NCBI GenBank assembly: GCA_050249455.1
Contig: JBFWQM010000141.1
Span: 1-14,348 of the forward strand
Direction of reading: 5' to 3'
Length of the DNA stretch: 14,348 nucleotides
Source: JBFWQM01 sp050249455
GTDB lineage: Bacteria > Pseudomonadota > Alphaproteobacteria > MPNO01 > VGEU01
The notes under the pieces: model-generated
The model's database searches: none
What the model was told of the DNA's origin: nothing
Seen by the model: the letters and a program-made list of their open reading frames with translations, nothing else
Shown: one piece after another, positions 1 through 8,162 of the stretch
Layout: each line of letters starts with the position of its first letter
Numbering within the stretch: the stretch's first letter is position 1
Made by a program: the position numbers and the translations under genes

Positions 1-958
1 CCTGACCATCCACCGCTGCCAGCTCCGCGGGCCGCGGCTGATGGGCATCTACATCTACGAGAACTCGCACAGCCACCTCAACGTGCGGCGGTTCTGGGAA
101 CGCGGCGAGGCCTGCCCGGTCGCCATCTGGGTCGGCCACCACCCGGCGGCGCAGATGGGCGCTCAGGCCAAGCAGGGCTACCCGCAGAGCCACTTCGCCT
201 CCGCCGGCGGGGCGCTGGGCGAGCCGTTGCGCGTCGTGCCGTCGATCACCCACGGCGCGCGAATAATGGTGCCGGCCGACGCCGAGCTGGTGATCGAGGG
301 CTTCATCCCGCCCGACCGCTTCGAGGCGGAAGGCCCGTTCGCCGAGTACACCGGCTACCAGGGGCCGCAGGTCGCCCAGCCGGTGATGGAGGTGACCTGC
401 ATCACCCACCGCCGGGACGCGATCTACCACGACATCGGCTCGGGCCTGCCCGACCATCTGATCCCCGACAACATGGCGATGGAAGGCACAATCTACACGA
501 TGTGCCGCGGCGCGGCGCCGGCGCTGGTCAACGTGCACGTGCCTTTCTCCGGTCGGCGCTACCACGCCTACCTGCAGCTCCACGAGCCGCGGACCGGCGA
601 GGTGCGCGACGCGCTGACCACCGCGCTCGGCTACCGCCGCCTCAAGTTCGTCGTCGCGGTCGACACCGACATCGACATGTTCGACGACCGCCAGGTGATG
701 TGGGCGATCTCCACCCGCACCCAGTGGCACCGCGACACCATCAGGATCGACGGGCTGAGCCCCGGCAACCTCGACCCGTCGCTGCCGCTGGGCTGGAACA
801 CCTCCACCAAGCTCGCGATCGACGCCACCCTGCCGCGCGCGCGCATCGCCGGCGGTCCGAAGCCCGTCGCGCCGATCAACCGGGTGAGCGACGACACGCT
901 GCGCCACGCCCACTCCCTGATCGCCGGCGCCGATTCGCGCCACTGGCCGAAAGCCTGA
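1..958 (+). CDS. UbiD-family prenylated-FMN decarboxylase, C-terminal part (5' end outside window)
   Basis: The reading frame is open from base 2, so the gene starts upstream; about 318 residues are visible of a family that usually has 450-500. UbiD enzymes are prFMN-dependent reversible decarboxylases of unsaturated or aromatic acids. The visible part opens with THRxQ-like sequence (LTIHRCQ, Arg at bases 14-16), matching the conserved prFMN-contacting Arg of the family. An EGPFAEYTGY segment follows, with Glu codons at 329-331 and 344-346 spaced five apart, as in the catalytic E-x4-E pair. ACPVAIWVGHHPA fits the family's mPvai-iG-dPa segment. The missing part is the N-terminal flavin-binding region. 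A 60-residue zinc-ribbon gene follows after 3 bases and is probably cotranscribed. No ubiX (prFMN synthase) is visible. The family call is secure; whether the substrate is an aromatic acid, a quinone precursor or something else cannot be told. Confidence 0.9.
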   Translation, partial: LTIHRCQLRGPRLMGIYIYENSHSHLNVRRFWERGEACPVAIWVGHHPAAQMGAQAKQGYPQSHFASAGGALGEPLRVVPSITHGARIMVPADAELVIEGFIPPDRFEAEGPFAEYTGYQGPQVAQPVMEVTCITHRRDAIYHDIGSGLPDHLIPDNMAMEGTIYTMCRGAAPALVNVHVPFSGRRYHAYLQLHEPRTGEVRDALTTALGYRRLKFVVAVDTDIDMFDDRQVMWAISTRTQWHRDTIRIDGLSPGNLDPSLPLGWNTSTKLAIDATLPRARIAGGPKPVAPINRVSDDTLRHAHSLIAGADSRHWPKA

Positions 959-961
959 GAC

Positions 962-1144
962 ATGAGCGACGAGCAAGCGTTCTTCGAGAAGCGCGGCAAC
1001 ACCACCTGGGTGTCGTGCCCGTCGTGCGGCGGCTGGTTCCACGTCGCCGACAACCTGGTGGAGCGTGGCGACCTGGCGCTCCGCTGCACCCACTGCCAGA
1101 CCGAATTCATGCCGGACAAGGCGAAGCAGATCGTCAGGGGCTGA
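962..1144 (+). CDS. Small four-cysteine zinc-ribbon protein, possible decarboxylase partner subunit
   Basis: This 60-residue protein has two CxxC knuckles, C19-P-S-C22 and C42-T-H-C45, about 19 residues apart, each followed by aromatic positions (WFHV, EF). That is a typical zinc-ribbon layout resembling MJ0042-type ribbons. Its ATG lies 3 bases after the stop of the UbiD-family gene with only a weak Shine-Dalgarno, which suggests translational coupling. Some non-oxidative hydroxyarylic-acid decarboxylases of the UbiD family (the VdcD/BsdD type) are known to need a tiny CxxC-bearing accessory subunit. By analogy this could be such a subunit, but I see no clear sequence match to those proteins and make the link by context only. 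A generic regulatory or chaperone ribbon is the alternative. It is likely a real gene because the motif, spacing and position all agree. Confidence 0.72.
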   Translation: MSDEQAFFEKRGNTTWVSCPSCGGWFHVADNLVERGDLALRCTHCQTEFMPDKAKQIVRG

Positions 1145-1218
1145 CGATCTAAATGCAATCCGCCGCCAGGATTCAGGGCGCCGGCAGAGGTTGAATCAGC
1201 GTCAACGGATATCGCGTT

Positions 1219-1238
1219 ACCGTAGTAATTACTACGGT
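1219..1238. promoter_or_regulatory. Perfect 20-bp palindrome, candidate operator
   Basis: ACCGTAGTAATTACTACGGT equals its own reverse complement over all 20 bases. It sits in the AT-rich part of the intergenic region, about 260 bases upstream of the methyltransferase start. A TTACCG (1217-1222) and a GATATA/TATACG (1239-1246) flank it at roughly promoter spacing, so it could lie between or over -35 and -10 elements. Size and symmetry fit a dimeric helix-turn-helix regulator. It looks somewhat like a lux box (ACC and GGT ends, GTAG/CTAC arms) but the base register differs, so no regulator family is assigned. Confidence 0.5.
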
Positions 1239-1346
1239 GATATACGTATACCATTACGAATATTCAGGGTCTCCATAGCAGAAACTTTCTTCATTTCAAG
1301 ACTGTTCATTCAGATGCGACCCTTTACCATGGTCGCGTAGCCGCGT

Positions 1347-1372
1347 TGTGGGCGCGCCATCCGCCGCCCACA
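1347..1372 (+). terminator. Hairpin-forming inverted repeat, possible terminator or mRNA 3' end
   Basis: TGTGGGCG (1347-1354) pairs perfectly with CGCCCACA (1365-1372) across a 10-base loop. It lies about 200 bases downstream of the zinc-ribbon gene. There is no T-run after it, so it is not a classical intrinsic terminator; it could be a 3'-end-protecting stem or part of the next gene's leader. A weaker 6-bp stem (GCGACC/GGTCGC, 1316-1336) precedes it. Confidence 0.3.
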
Positions 1373-1433
1373 CGACGCTCCATTCGCCGCCGGACGCCGA
1401 CCTCGCCGGCAGATGATCACAGCACCGATGCGG

Positions 1434-1473
1434 GGCGGGACGGTGATGCCGTATCCGCCGCCGGCATCCCGCC
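1434..1473 (+). promoter_or_regulatory. Two-part hairpin in the leader of the betaine-synthesis gene
   Basis: GATGCCG (1445-1451) pairs with CGGCATC (1462-1468), and the outer GGCGG (1434-1438) pairs with CCGCC (1469-1473), leaving a six-base one-sided bulge. The structure ends 11 bases before the Shine-Dalgarno of the methyltransferase gene. A leader stem so close to the ribosome site could modulate translation. High GC content makes chance stems common, so functional significance is uncertain. Confidence 0.35.
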
Positions 1474-1484
1474 AAAATCCGAAT

Positions 1485-1490
1485 GGGAGG
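1485..1490 (+). promoter_or_regulatory. Ribosome binding site fixing the methyltransferase start
   Basis: GGGAGG at 1485-1490 lies 7 bases before the ATG at 1498. An in-frame ATG at 1483 overlaps this site and has no Shine-Dalgarno of its own, so 1498 is the preferred start. The protein then begins MNATDARHLN. Confidence 0.75.
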
Positions 1491-1497
1491 GCCCGCG

Positions 1498-3186
1498 ATG
1501 AACGCGACCGACGCCAGGCATCTCAACAACGAGCTCGTCACCGACACCCAGGAATACGGCAGCGACCCGCTGGCGGTGCGCGAGACCGACCGCTACCGCG
1601 CCGAATACGTGCGCAGCTTCGTCGAGAAATGGGACGAGCTGATCGACTGGAACGCCCGCGCCGACGGCGAGGGCGACTTCTTCATCGACATCCTGCGCTC
1701 GCGCGGCAAGCACAAGATCCTCGACGTCGCCTGCGGCACCGGCTTCCACTCGGTGCGGCTGACCGAGGCCGGCTTCGACGTCACGTCGGTGGACGGCAAT
1801 GCCGCGATGCTCTCCAAGGCGTTCGAGAACGCGCGCAGCCGCAACCTCATCCTCAAGCTGACCCAGGCCGACTGGCGCTGGCTCAACCGGCAGATACAGG
1901 GCAAGTACGACGCCATCATCTGCCTGGGCAACTCTTTCACCCACCTGTTCGAGGAGATGGACCGCCGCCGCGCGCTGGCCGAGTTCTATGCCGCGCTCAA
2001 GCACGACGGCATCCTGATCATCGACCAGCGCAACTACGACGCGATCCTGGACCAGGGCTTCAAGACCAAGCACCAGTTCTACTACTGCGGCGACCGCGTC
2101 TCGGCCAAGCCGATCCACGTCGACGACGGGCTGGTCCGGTTCCGCTACAGCTTCCCGGACAAGTCGCACTACACGCTGAACATGTTCCCGCTGCGCAAGA
2201 ACTACACGCGCCGGCTGCTCAACGAGGCCGGGTTCCTGCACGTGCGCACATACGGCGACTTCCAGGAGACCTACCAGGAGGCCGAGCCGGACTACCTGAT
2301 CCACGTCGCGGAGAAGATCGAGCCGGGGCCGCGCTACCGCGCGCGCGGCGAGTCGGACACGTCCGCCGCCGATCTCGAGTCGATCACGGAGGACTATTAC
2401 GACAGCGCCGACGCCGACACCTTCTACCATGACATCTGGGGCGGCGAGGACATCCACATCGGCCTCTACGACGAGACCAAGGACATCAAGACGGCCAGCC
2501 GTCGCACCGTCGAGCGGATGGCCCGGATGCTGCCGGAAATCGGCGCCGACACCTGCGTGCTCGACATCGGGGCCGGCTACGGCGGCGCCGCGCGCCTGCT
2601 CGCCAACGAGTTCGGCTGCCGGGTCCGCTGCCTCAACCTCAGCGAGGCGCAGAACGACACCAACCGCTACCAGACGCGCCGGCAGCGGCTGTCCGGGCTG
2701 GTCTCGGTGGTCCACGGCTCGTTCGAGGACATCCCGGAGGACGATGGGCAGTACGACGTCGTGTGGTCGCAGGACGCCATCCTGCACAGCGGCGACCGCG
2801 ACCGCGTGCTGGGGGAAGTGTTCCGCGTCCTGAAGCCGGGCGGACACCTGATCTTCACCGATCCGATGCAGGCCGACGGCTGCCCGCCGGGCGTCCTGCA
2901 GCCGGTCTACGACCGCATCCACCTGCAGAGCCTGGGCTCGTTCTCGTTCTACCAGGCGGCGGCGGAACGGATCGGGTTCGAGACCGTCGGGCTCGAGGAC
3001 CTGACGCCCAACCTGCGCCACCACTACGTCCGCGTCCGCGAGGAATTGCAGGGCCGGTATCCGAGCCTGACCGGACGGATCAGCACCGAGTACCTCGACC
3101 GGATGCTGGTCGGTCTCGCCAACTGGGTGGAGGCAGCCGACAAGGGCTACCTCGCCTGGGGCATCCTCCACTTCCGCAAGCCGTGA
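1498..3186 (+). CDS. Bifunctional glycine/sarcosine and sarcosine/dimethylglycine N-methyltransferase (glycine betaine synthesis)
   Basis: This 562-residue protein is a fusion of two SAM-dependent methyltransferases. Residues 1 to about 275 closely match glycine/sarcosine N-methyltransferase of halophiles, with EGDFFI, SAM motif I ILDVACGTGFHS (74-85), DWRWLNR, the hallmark CLGNSFTHLF (142-151), DQRNYD and NMFPLRKNYTRR. After a linker rich in charged residues (about 275-295), residues 296-562 match sarcosine/dimethylglycine N-methyltransferase, with YYDSADADTFYHDIWGGEDIH, motif I VLDIGAGYGG (354-363), WSQDAILHSGDR and VLKPGGHLIFTDPM. Together the halves should methylate glycine three times, through sarcosine and dimethylglycine, to the osmoprotectant glycine betaine in the cytoplasm. 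Both motifs I are intact, so both halves are probably active. A BCCT transporter gene follows after 25 bases. Fused and split versions are both known in this pathway. Regulation by salinity is inferred only. Confidence 0.93.
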   Translation: MNATDARHLNNELVTDTQEYGSDPLAVRETDRYRAEYVRSFVEKWDELIDWNARADGEGDFFIDILRSRGKHKILDVACGTGFHSVRLTEAGFDVTSVDGNAAMLSKAFENARSRNLILKLTQADWRWLNRQIQGKYDAIICLGNSFTHLFEEMDRRRALAEFYAALKHDGILIIDQRNYDAILDQGFKTKHQFYYCGDRVSAKPIHVDDGLVRFRYSFPDKSHYTLNMFPLRKNYTRRLLNEAGFLHVRTYGDFQETYQEAEPDYLIHVAEKIEPGPRYRARGESDTSAADLESITEDYYDSADADTFYHDIWGGEDIHIGLYDETKDIKTASRRTVERMARMLPEIGADTCVLDIGAGYGGAARLLANEFGCRVRCLNLSEAQNDTNRYQTRRQRLSGLVSVVHGSFEDIPEDDGQYDVVWSQDAILHSGDRDRVLGEVFRVLKPGGHLIFTDPMQADGCPPGVLQPVYDRIHLQSLGSFSFYQAAAERIGFETVGLEDLTPNLRHHYVRVREELQGRYPSLTGRISTEYLDRMLVGLANWVEAADKGYLAWGILHFRKP

Positions 3187-3211
3187 GGCAGGCGGGCCGA
3201 GGGAGCGCCCG

Positions 3212-5194
<1,983 letters not shown>

Positions 5195-5200
5195 AGCGCC

Positions 5201-6073
5201 CTACAGCGCCTCTGCGTGGTGGCGCTGCCAGCTCAGCAGGCGGCGCTGGACCTCGCGGACGCCGATCACCAGCGCGACGCCGATGACCATCAGGACGAAC
5301 AGCGCCACCATCATGTCGGCGGTCTGCAGGGTCGCCTCGGCCTCGATGATCACCTTGCCGAGGCCGCTTTCGGAGCCGATGAACTCGCCGACGATCACGC
5401 CGATCAGCGCGAACGACACCGCGGGGGTCAGCGAGGCGAACAGCCACGCCAGCGCCGAGGGGATGTAGACCGTCCAGGTGATCTGCCATGGGTTGGCGCC
5501 CAGGAAGCGGGCGGCATTGATGTGGTCGCGGTCCACCGAGCGCGTGCCCTCGAAGGTGTTGAAGAACACCACGAAGAACACCAGGGTCAGCGCCGTGACG
5601 ATCTTCGACACGTCGCCCAGCCCGAACATGATGATGATCAGCGGCACTAGCGCCACGCGCGGCAGCGAGTTGAACGCGACGATGTAGGGCTCGAAGATCT
5701 TCGCCAGCGTCGCCGACCGGCCGAGGATCACGCCGACCGCCGCGCCGCTGCCGACGCCGACGACGAAGCCCCAGAACGTGTTCTTCAGCGTCGCCAGGGT
5801 GTGGGTCCAGAGATTGCCCTTCGCCTGGACCAGGCAGGCATGGAACGCGCCCTCGCGCTCGAAGGTCCACCACCCGCCGCGCTCGGAGACGAAGCAGCCC
5901 ATCTCCAGGAAGCGATGCCAGATGAGCGACGGCTTGGAGATGAAATAGGGGTCGAGGATGTTGGGGATGACCCAGCCGAAGGTCGGCTTGAGATCCCAGC
6001 CCCACTGCCACATCACCAGGATGAAGACGAGGAGCCCCCACTGGCCGAGGAAAATCATCGTGCGCCGCGACAT
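5201..6073 (-). CDS. ABC transporter permease, SsuC/TauC (nitrate/sulfonate/taurine) type
   Basis: The 290-residue inner-membrane permease is last in a three-gene minus-strand importer operon; its ATG is 3 bases after the ATPase stop. It has an N-terminal membrane segment (about 8-24), then several more from residue 95 on. The cytoplasmic EAA-type coupling loop is at about 175-207 (EGTRSVDRDHINAARFLGAN then IPSA). The family landmarks FNSLPRVALVPLIIIMFGLG (134-153) and GEFIGSESGLGK (229-240) are present. Between the first membrane segment and the conserved HTLATLKNTFWGF there is a longer than usual periplasmic stretch of about 30 residues (about 56-88) with Cys60 and Cys80. Its substrate is unknown. 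It should pair with the ATPase and Tat-type binding protein upstream. The gene ends 6 bases from the convergent BCCT gene with no evident terminator between. Confidence 0.9.
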   Translation of the reverse strand: MSRRTMIFLGQWGLLVFILVMWQWGWDLKPTFGWVIPNILDPYFISKPSLIWHRFLEMGCFVSERGGWWTFEREGAFHACLVQAKGNLWTHTLATLKNTFWGFVVGVGSGAAVGVILGRSATLAKIFEPYIVAFNSLPRVALVPLIIIMFGLGDVSKIVTALTLVFFVVFFNTFEGTRSVDRDHINAARFLGANPWQITWTVYIPSALAWLFASLTPAVSFALIGVIVGEFIGSESGLGKVIIEAEATLQTADMMVALFVLMVIGVALVIGVREVQRRLLSWQRHHAEAL

Positions 6074-6076
6074 CGC

Positions 6077-6922
6077 CTACTCCGCCCGGGTCTTGGCGAA
6101 CTCGGCGCCGAGCGAATGCCAGATGCTGGCGAACAGCTCGCCGTACTCCCGCGTCTCGCGGATCGCGATCGCGTCGCGCGGCCGCGGGAACGGGATGACG
6201 AAGTCCTCCTTCAGCCGCCCCGGTCGCGCCGACAGCAGGATGATCCGGTCGGACAGGGTCAGCGCCTCGCTGAGGTCGTGGGTGACGAACAGCACCGTCT
6301 GGCGCTCGCGTTCCCAGATGTCGAGCAGGAACTTGTGCATCTCGAGCTTGGTGTGGGTGTCGAGCGCGCCGAACGGCTCGTCCATGAGCAGGACCTGGGG
6401 CTGCATGATGAGGGTGCGCATCAGCGCCACGCGCTGGCGCATGCCGCCCGACAGCATCAGCGGATAGGCGTCCTCGAAGCCCTTCAGGCCGGCCTGGCGG
6501 ATCACCTCGTCGACCCGGGACTCGCGCTCGGCCTTAGACATCCCGCCGAGCTCCAGGCCATAGCCGATGTTGCGCCGGACCGTGCGCCACGGGAACACCG
6601 TGTCGCGCTGGAAGACATAGCCGACCTGCGGCCGCACCTTGCCGGTCACCACCGGCTCGCCGTCGAGCAGGACGTCACCGCCGGTGATCGGGATCAGGCC
6701 GGCGATCATGTTGAGGATGGTGCTCTTGCCGCAGCCGGACGGCCCGAGCAGCGCCACGAACTCGCCCTCCCGGATCGAGAACGAGACGCGGTCGACGGCC
6801 AGGAAATCGCTGCCCGACAGCGAGAACGCCTTCGACAGCTCGCGCGCCTCGATGCGATGTCGTGCCGCGTCGCGCGCCGGCGCGGCGCCGGCGTCGCGAA
6901 CGATCACCCGCTCCGCGGCCAC
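6077..6922 (-). CDS. ABC transporter ATPase, SsuB/TauB type
   Basis: The 281-residue cytoplasmic ATPase energises the importer of this operon. All nucleotide-binding motifs are intact: Walker A GPSGCGKST (60-68), Q-loop VFQRD (Gln105), signature LSGGMRQR (157-164), Walker B VLLMDEP (177-183) and H-loop His215. The ALDTHTKLEMHKFLLDIWE region is typical of the nitrate/sulfonate/taurine subfamily. The frame has no early ATG. A GTG at 6922 is the most likely start and leaves one base after the stop of the binding-protein gene, implying translational coupling. A second in-frame GTG five codons later has a closer GGAG and is an alternative. The permease gene starts 3 bases after its stop. Confidence 0.93.
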   Translation of the reverse strand: MAAERVIVRDAGAAPARDAARHRIEARELSKAFSLSGSDFLAVDRVSFSIREGEFVALLGPSGCGKSTILNMIAGLIPITGGDVLLDGEPVVTGKVRPQVGYVFQRDTVFPWRTVRRNIGYGLELGGMSKAERESRVDEVIRQAGLKGFEDAYPLMLSGGMRQRVALMRTLIMQPQVLLMDEPFGALDTHTKLEMHKFLLDIWERERQTVLFVTHDLSEALTLSDRIILLSARPGRLKEDFVIPFPRPRDAIAIRETREYGELFASIWHSLGAEFAKTRAE

Positions 6923-6923
6923 G

Positions 6924-7970
6924 TCAGCCGAACTTCTTCTTGGCGGCCTGCAGATATTGGAGATCGACCATCTTCGCGTAGGGCTGCGGCTCGATCTTGG
7001 TCGACTCGTTGAACCAGATCTTGCCGCCGTTCTTGTACATCTGCTCGCTGATCTCGCCGTTGAAGTCGAAGATCGGCTTCATCGCGTCGATTTCGCGCAC
7101 CGCGACGTCCGGCTTGAACGCGGTCATGAACTTGCCGTCGATGGCGGCGAACAGGTCCTTCGCCGGCGTCTTCTCGATGTGCTTCAGCGCACGGTAGATG
7201 GCGTTCACCACGCCCTGCGTCACCTTGGGTTGCGCCTTGACGGTGTCCTCCAGCGCGAACAGGCACTGGCTCGGGATGCTGGAGCCGAAGAACTTGTCCC
7301 AGTTGCCCTTGTCGGTGATGTCGAAGACGGCCTTGCCCATGTCGTCGTCGAGCACGGCGAAGTAGGTCACGAAGTTCGCCATGACCGCATCGATCCGGCC
7401 CGACTTGAAGGCGCCGAGCATCGGCGAGCCGTCGCCGACCGAGACGAAATTGACGTTATCGAGCAGCCCCGCCGCGTTCATGATGAACGTGCCGTAGAGC
7501 CACGTCGCGGACCCGATCCGGGTGACGCCGATCGTCGGCTTCGATCCGTCCGCCTTCTTCAGCTTGCCGAGCGCCTCGACCGTGGTGACACCCTTCTCCC
7601 ACAGGTCCTTGCGCACCATCACGTTGGCCACGGTGGCGCGGGTGTCGATCGCGAGCAGCACCTTGGACGGCTTGCCGTTGGCGGTGATCGCCAGGGGATG
7701 CGCGACGTCGCCCATCGCGAACGGGATCTGGCCGGCGGCCACCATCTGGCGGATGTTCGCGCCGCCACCGCCCGGGACCACCCGGGCCTCCAGCCCCTCG
7801 TCCTTGAAGTAGTTGAGGACGGAGGCGATCATCAGCGGCAGGTTGTTGGAGGTGTCGGCCGGAATGCCGACCTGCACGGCGGTCTGGCCCAGCGCGCCGC
7901 CCGTGATCGAGAGGATGGCGCCGCCGGCCGCGGCAGCCGCCATGAAGTCCCTGCGCGTCAGCGTCGACAT
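6924..7970 (-). CDS. Tat-exported ABC substrate-binding protein, SsuA/TauA/NMT1-like
   Basis: The 348-residue periplasmic binding protein is first in the operon. Its N-terminus is a twin-arginine signal (TRRDFM at 5-10, then a small-residue hydrophobic run to ALGQ near 26-29). Export of a folded protein is therefore likely, as is common for this family. The mature part has family features: VGIPADTSNNLPLMIASVLNYFKDEGLEARVVPGGGG, then repeated alternating segments such as VAAGQIPFAMGD and SGRIDAVMANF. The start at 7970 is set by AGGAG at 7981-7977; the frame stays open to 8123 but that stretch holds the promoter and lacks a signal peptide. Ligands in this family range from sulfonates and taurine to aromatic acids and pyrimidine precursors, and I cannot choose among them. 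Confidence 0.9.
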   Translation of the reverse strand: MSTLTRRDFMAAAAAGGAILSITGGALGQTAVQVGIPADTSNNLPLMIASVLNYFKDEGLEARVVPGGGGANIRQMVAAGQIPFAMGDVAHPLAITANGKPSKVLLAIDTRATVANVMVRKDLWEKGVTTVEALGKLKKADGSKPTIGVTRIGSATWLYGTFIMNAAGLLDNVNFVSVGDGSPMLGAFKSGRIDAVMANFVTYFAVLDDDMGKAVFDITDKGNWDKFFGSSIPSQCLFALEDTVKAQPKVTQGVVNAIYRALKHIEKTPAKDLFAAIDGKFMTAFKPDVAVREIDAMKPIFDFNGEISEQMYKNGGKIWFNESTKIEPQPYAKMVDLQYLQAAKKKFG

Positions 7971-8050
7971 CCCGAACTCCTGCCCTGTCGCGGCGCCGGC
8001 AGCGCCGCTTGCTCTTGTCGGCGCCGATGGGGTCGGCGTCGGTGCGGCGG

Positions 8051-8078
8051 AGAATAGCCGTTCCGCGCAAGCTGGCAA
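8051..8078 (-). promoter_or_regulatory. Candidate sigma70-type promoter for the ABC importer operon
   Basis: On the minus strand, TTGCCA (8078-8073) is separated by 16 bases from TATTCT (8056-8051). Match to TTGACA/TATAAT is good for a GC-rich genome. It lies about 80 bases ahead of the binding-protein ATG. It mirrors a plus-strand promoter with an identical -10 and the same spacer. Confidence 0.5.
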
Positions 8079-8088
8079 CCGGGAACCG

Positions 8089-8101
8089 CTGCGTCGCGCA
8101 G
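8089..8101. promoter_or_regulatory. Short dyad between the divergent promoters, candidate shared operator
   Basis: CTGCGTCGCGCAG is a 5-3-5 inverted repeat lying close to the midpoint between the two outward-facing -35 hexamers (8073-8078 and 8107-8112). A regulator bound here could control the ABC operon and the ligase operon together. The repeat is short and GC-rich, so chance is possible. Confidence 0.3.
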
Positions 8102-8106
8102 GCGGC

Positions 8107-8134
8107 TGGACAGTCGCACGCACTCGACTATTCT
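8107..8134 (+). promoter_or_regulatory. Candidate sigma70-type promoter for the acyl-CoA synthetase operon
   Basis: TGGACA (8107-8112), a 16-base spacer and TATTCT (8129-8134) lie 28 bases before the acyl-CoA synthetase ATG. AGGGAGG at 8151-8157 is its Shine-Dalgarno. The leader would be only about 20 bases. Confidence 0.5.
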
Positions 8135-8162
8135 ACGCGCCGCTGCCGCCAGGGAGGCACGC

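Larger units (their letters stand above)
1145..1497. other. Gene-free intergenic region with AT-rich segment and several inverted repeats
   Basis: About 350 bases separate the zinc-ribbon gene from the methyltransferase gene and no convincing protein is encoded on either strand. The stretch around 1190-1330 is clearly AT-richer than anything else in the window. It contains the perfect 20-bp palindrome at 1219-1238 and a second short palindrome, TATACGTATA, at 1241-1250. A 6-bp stem pairs 1316-1321 with 1331-1336, an 8-bp stem pairs 1347-1354 with 1365-1372, and a two-part hairpin lies at 1434-1473. The octamer ATTCAGGG occurs twice (1171-1178 and 1262-1269). I read this as the termination zone of the upstream genes plus the promoter and 5' leader of the betaine-synthesis gene. 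No promoter element is certain. Confidence 0.6.

Noticed and set aside
1219..1238. Calling the palindrome a quorum-sensing lux box
   Set aside because: Ends and arms resemble one, but the GTAG block is displaced by one base from the usual register, and no luxI or luxR gene is in the window.
1065..1340. Possible 91-residue protein running from the zinc-ribbon gene into the intergenic region
   Set aside because: It overlaps a better-supported gene in another frame, has no ribosome site and no recognisable motif.
1434..1473. Calling the leader hairpin a SAM or SAH riboswitch
   Set aside because: No known core motif or pseudoknot pattern is recognisable; only a simple bulged stem is seen.
7971..8123. 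N-terminal extension of the ABC binding protein to an ATG at 8123
   Set aside because: It would bury the Tat signal 51 residues inside the protein, and the stretch contains the promoter. ATG at 7970 has AGGAG at good spacing.
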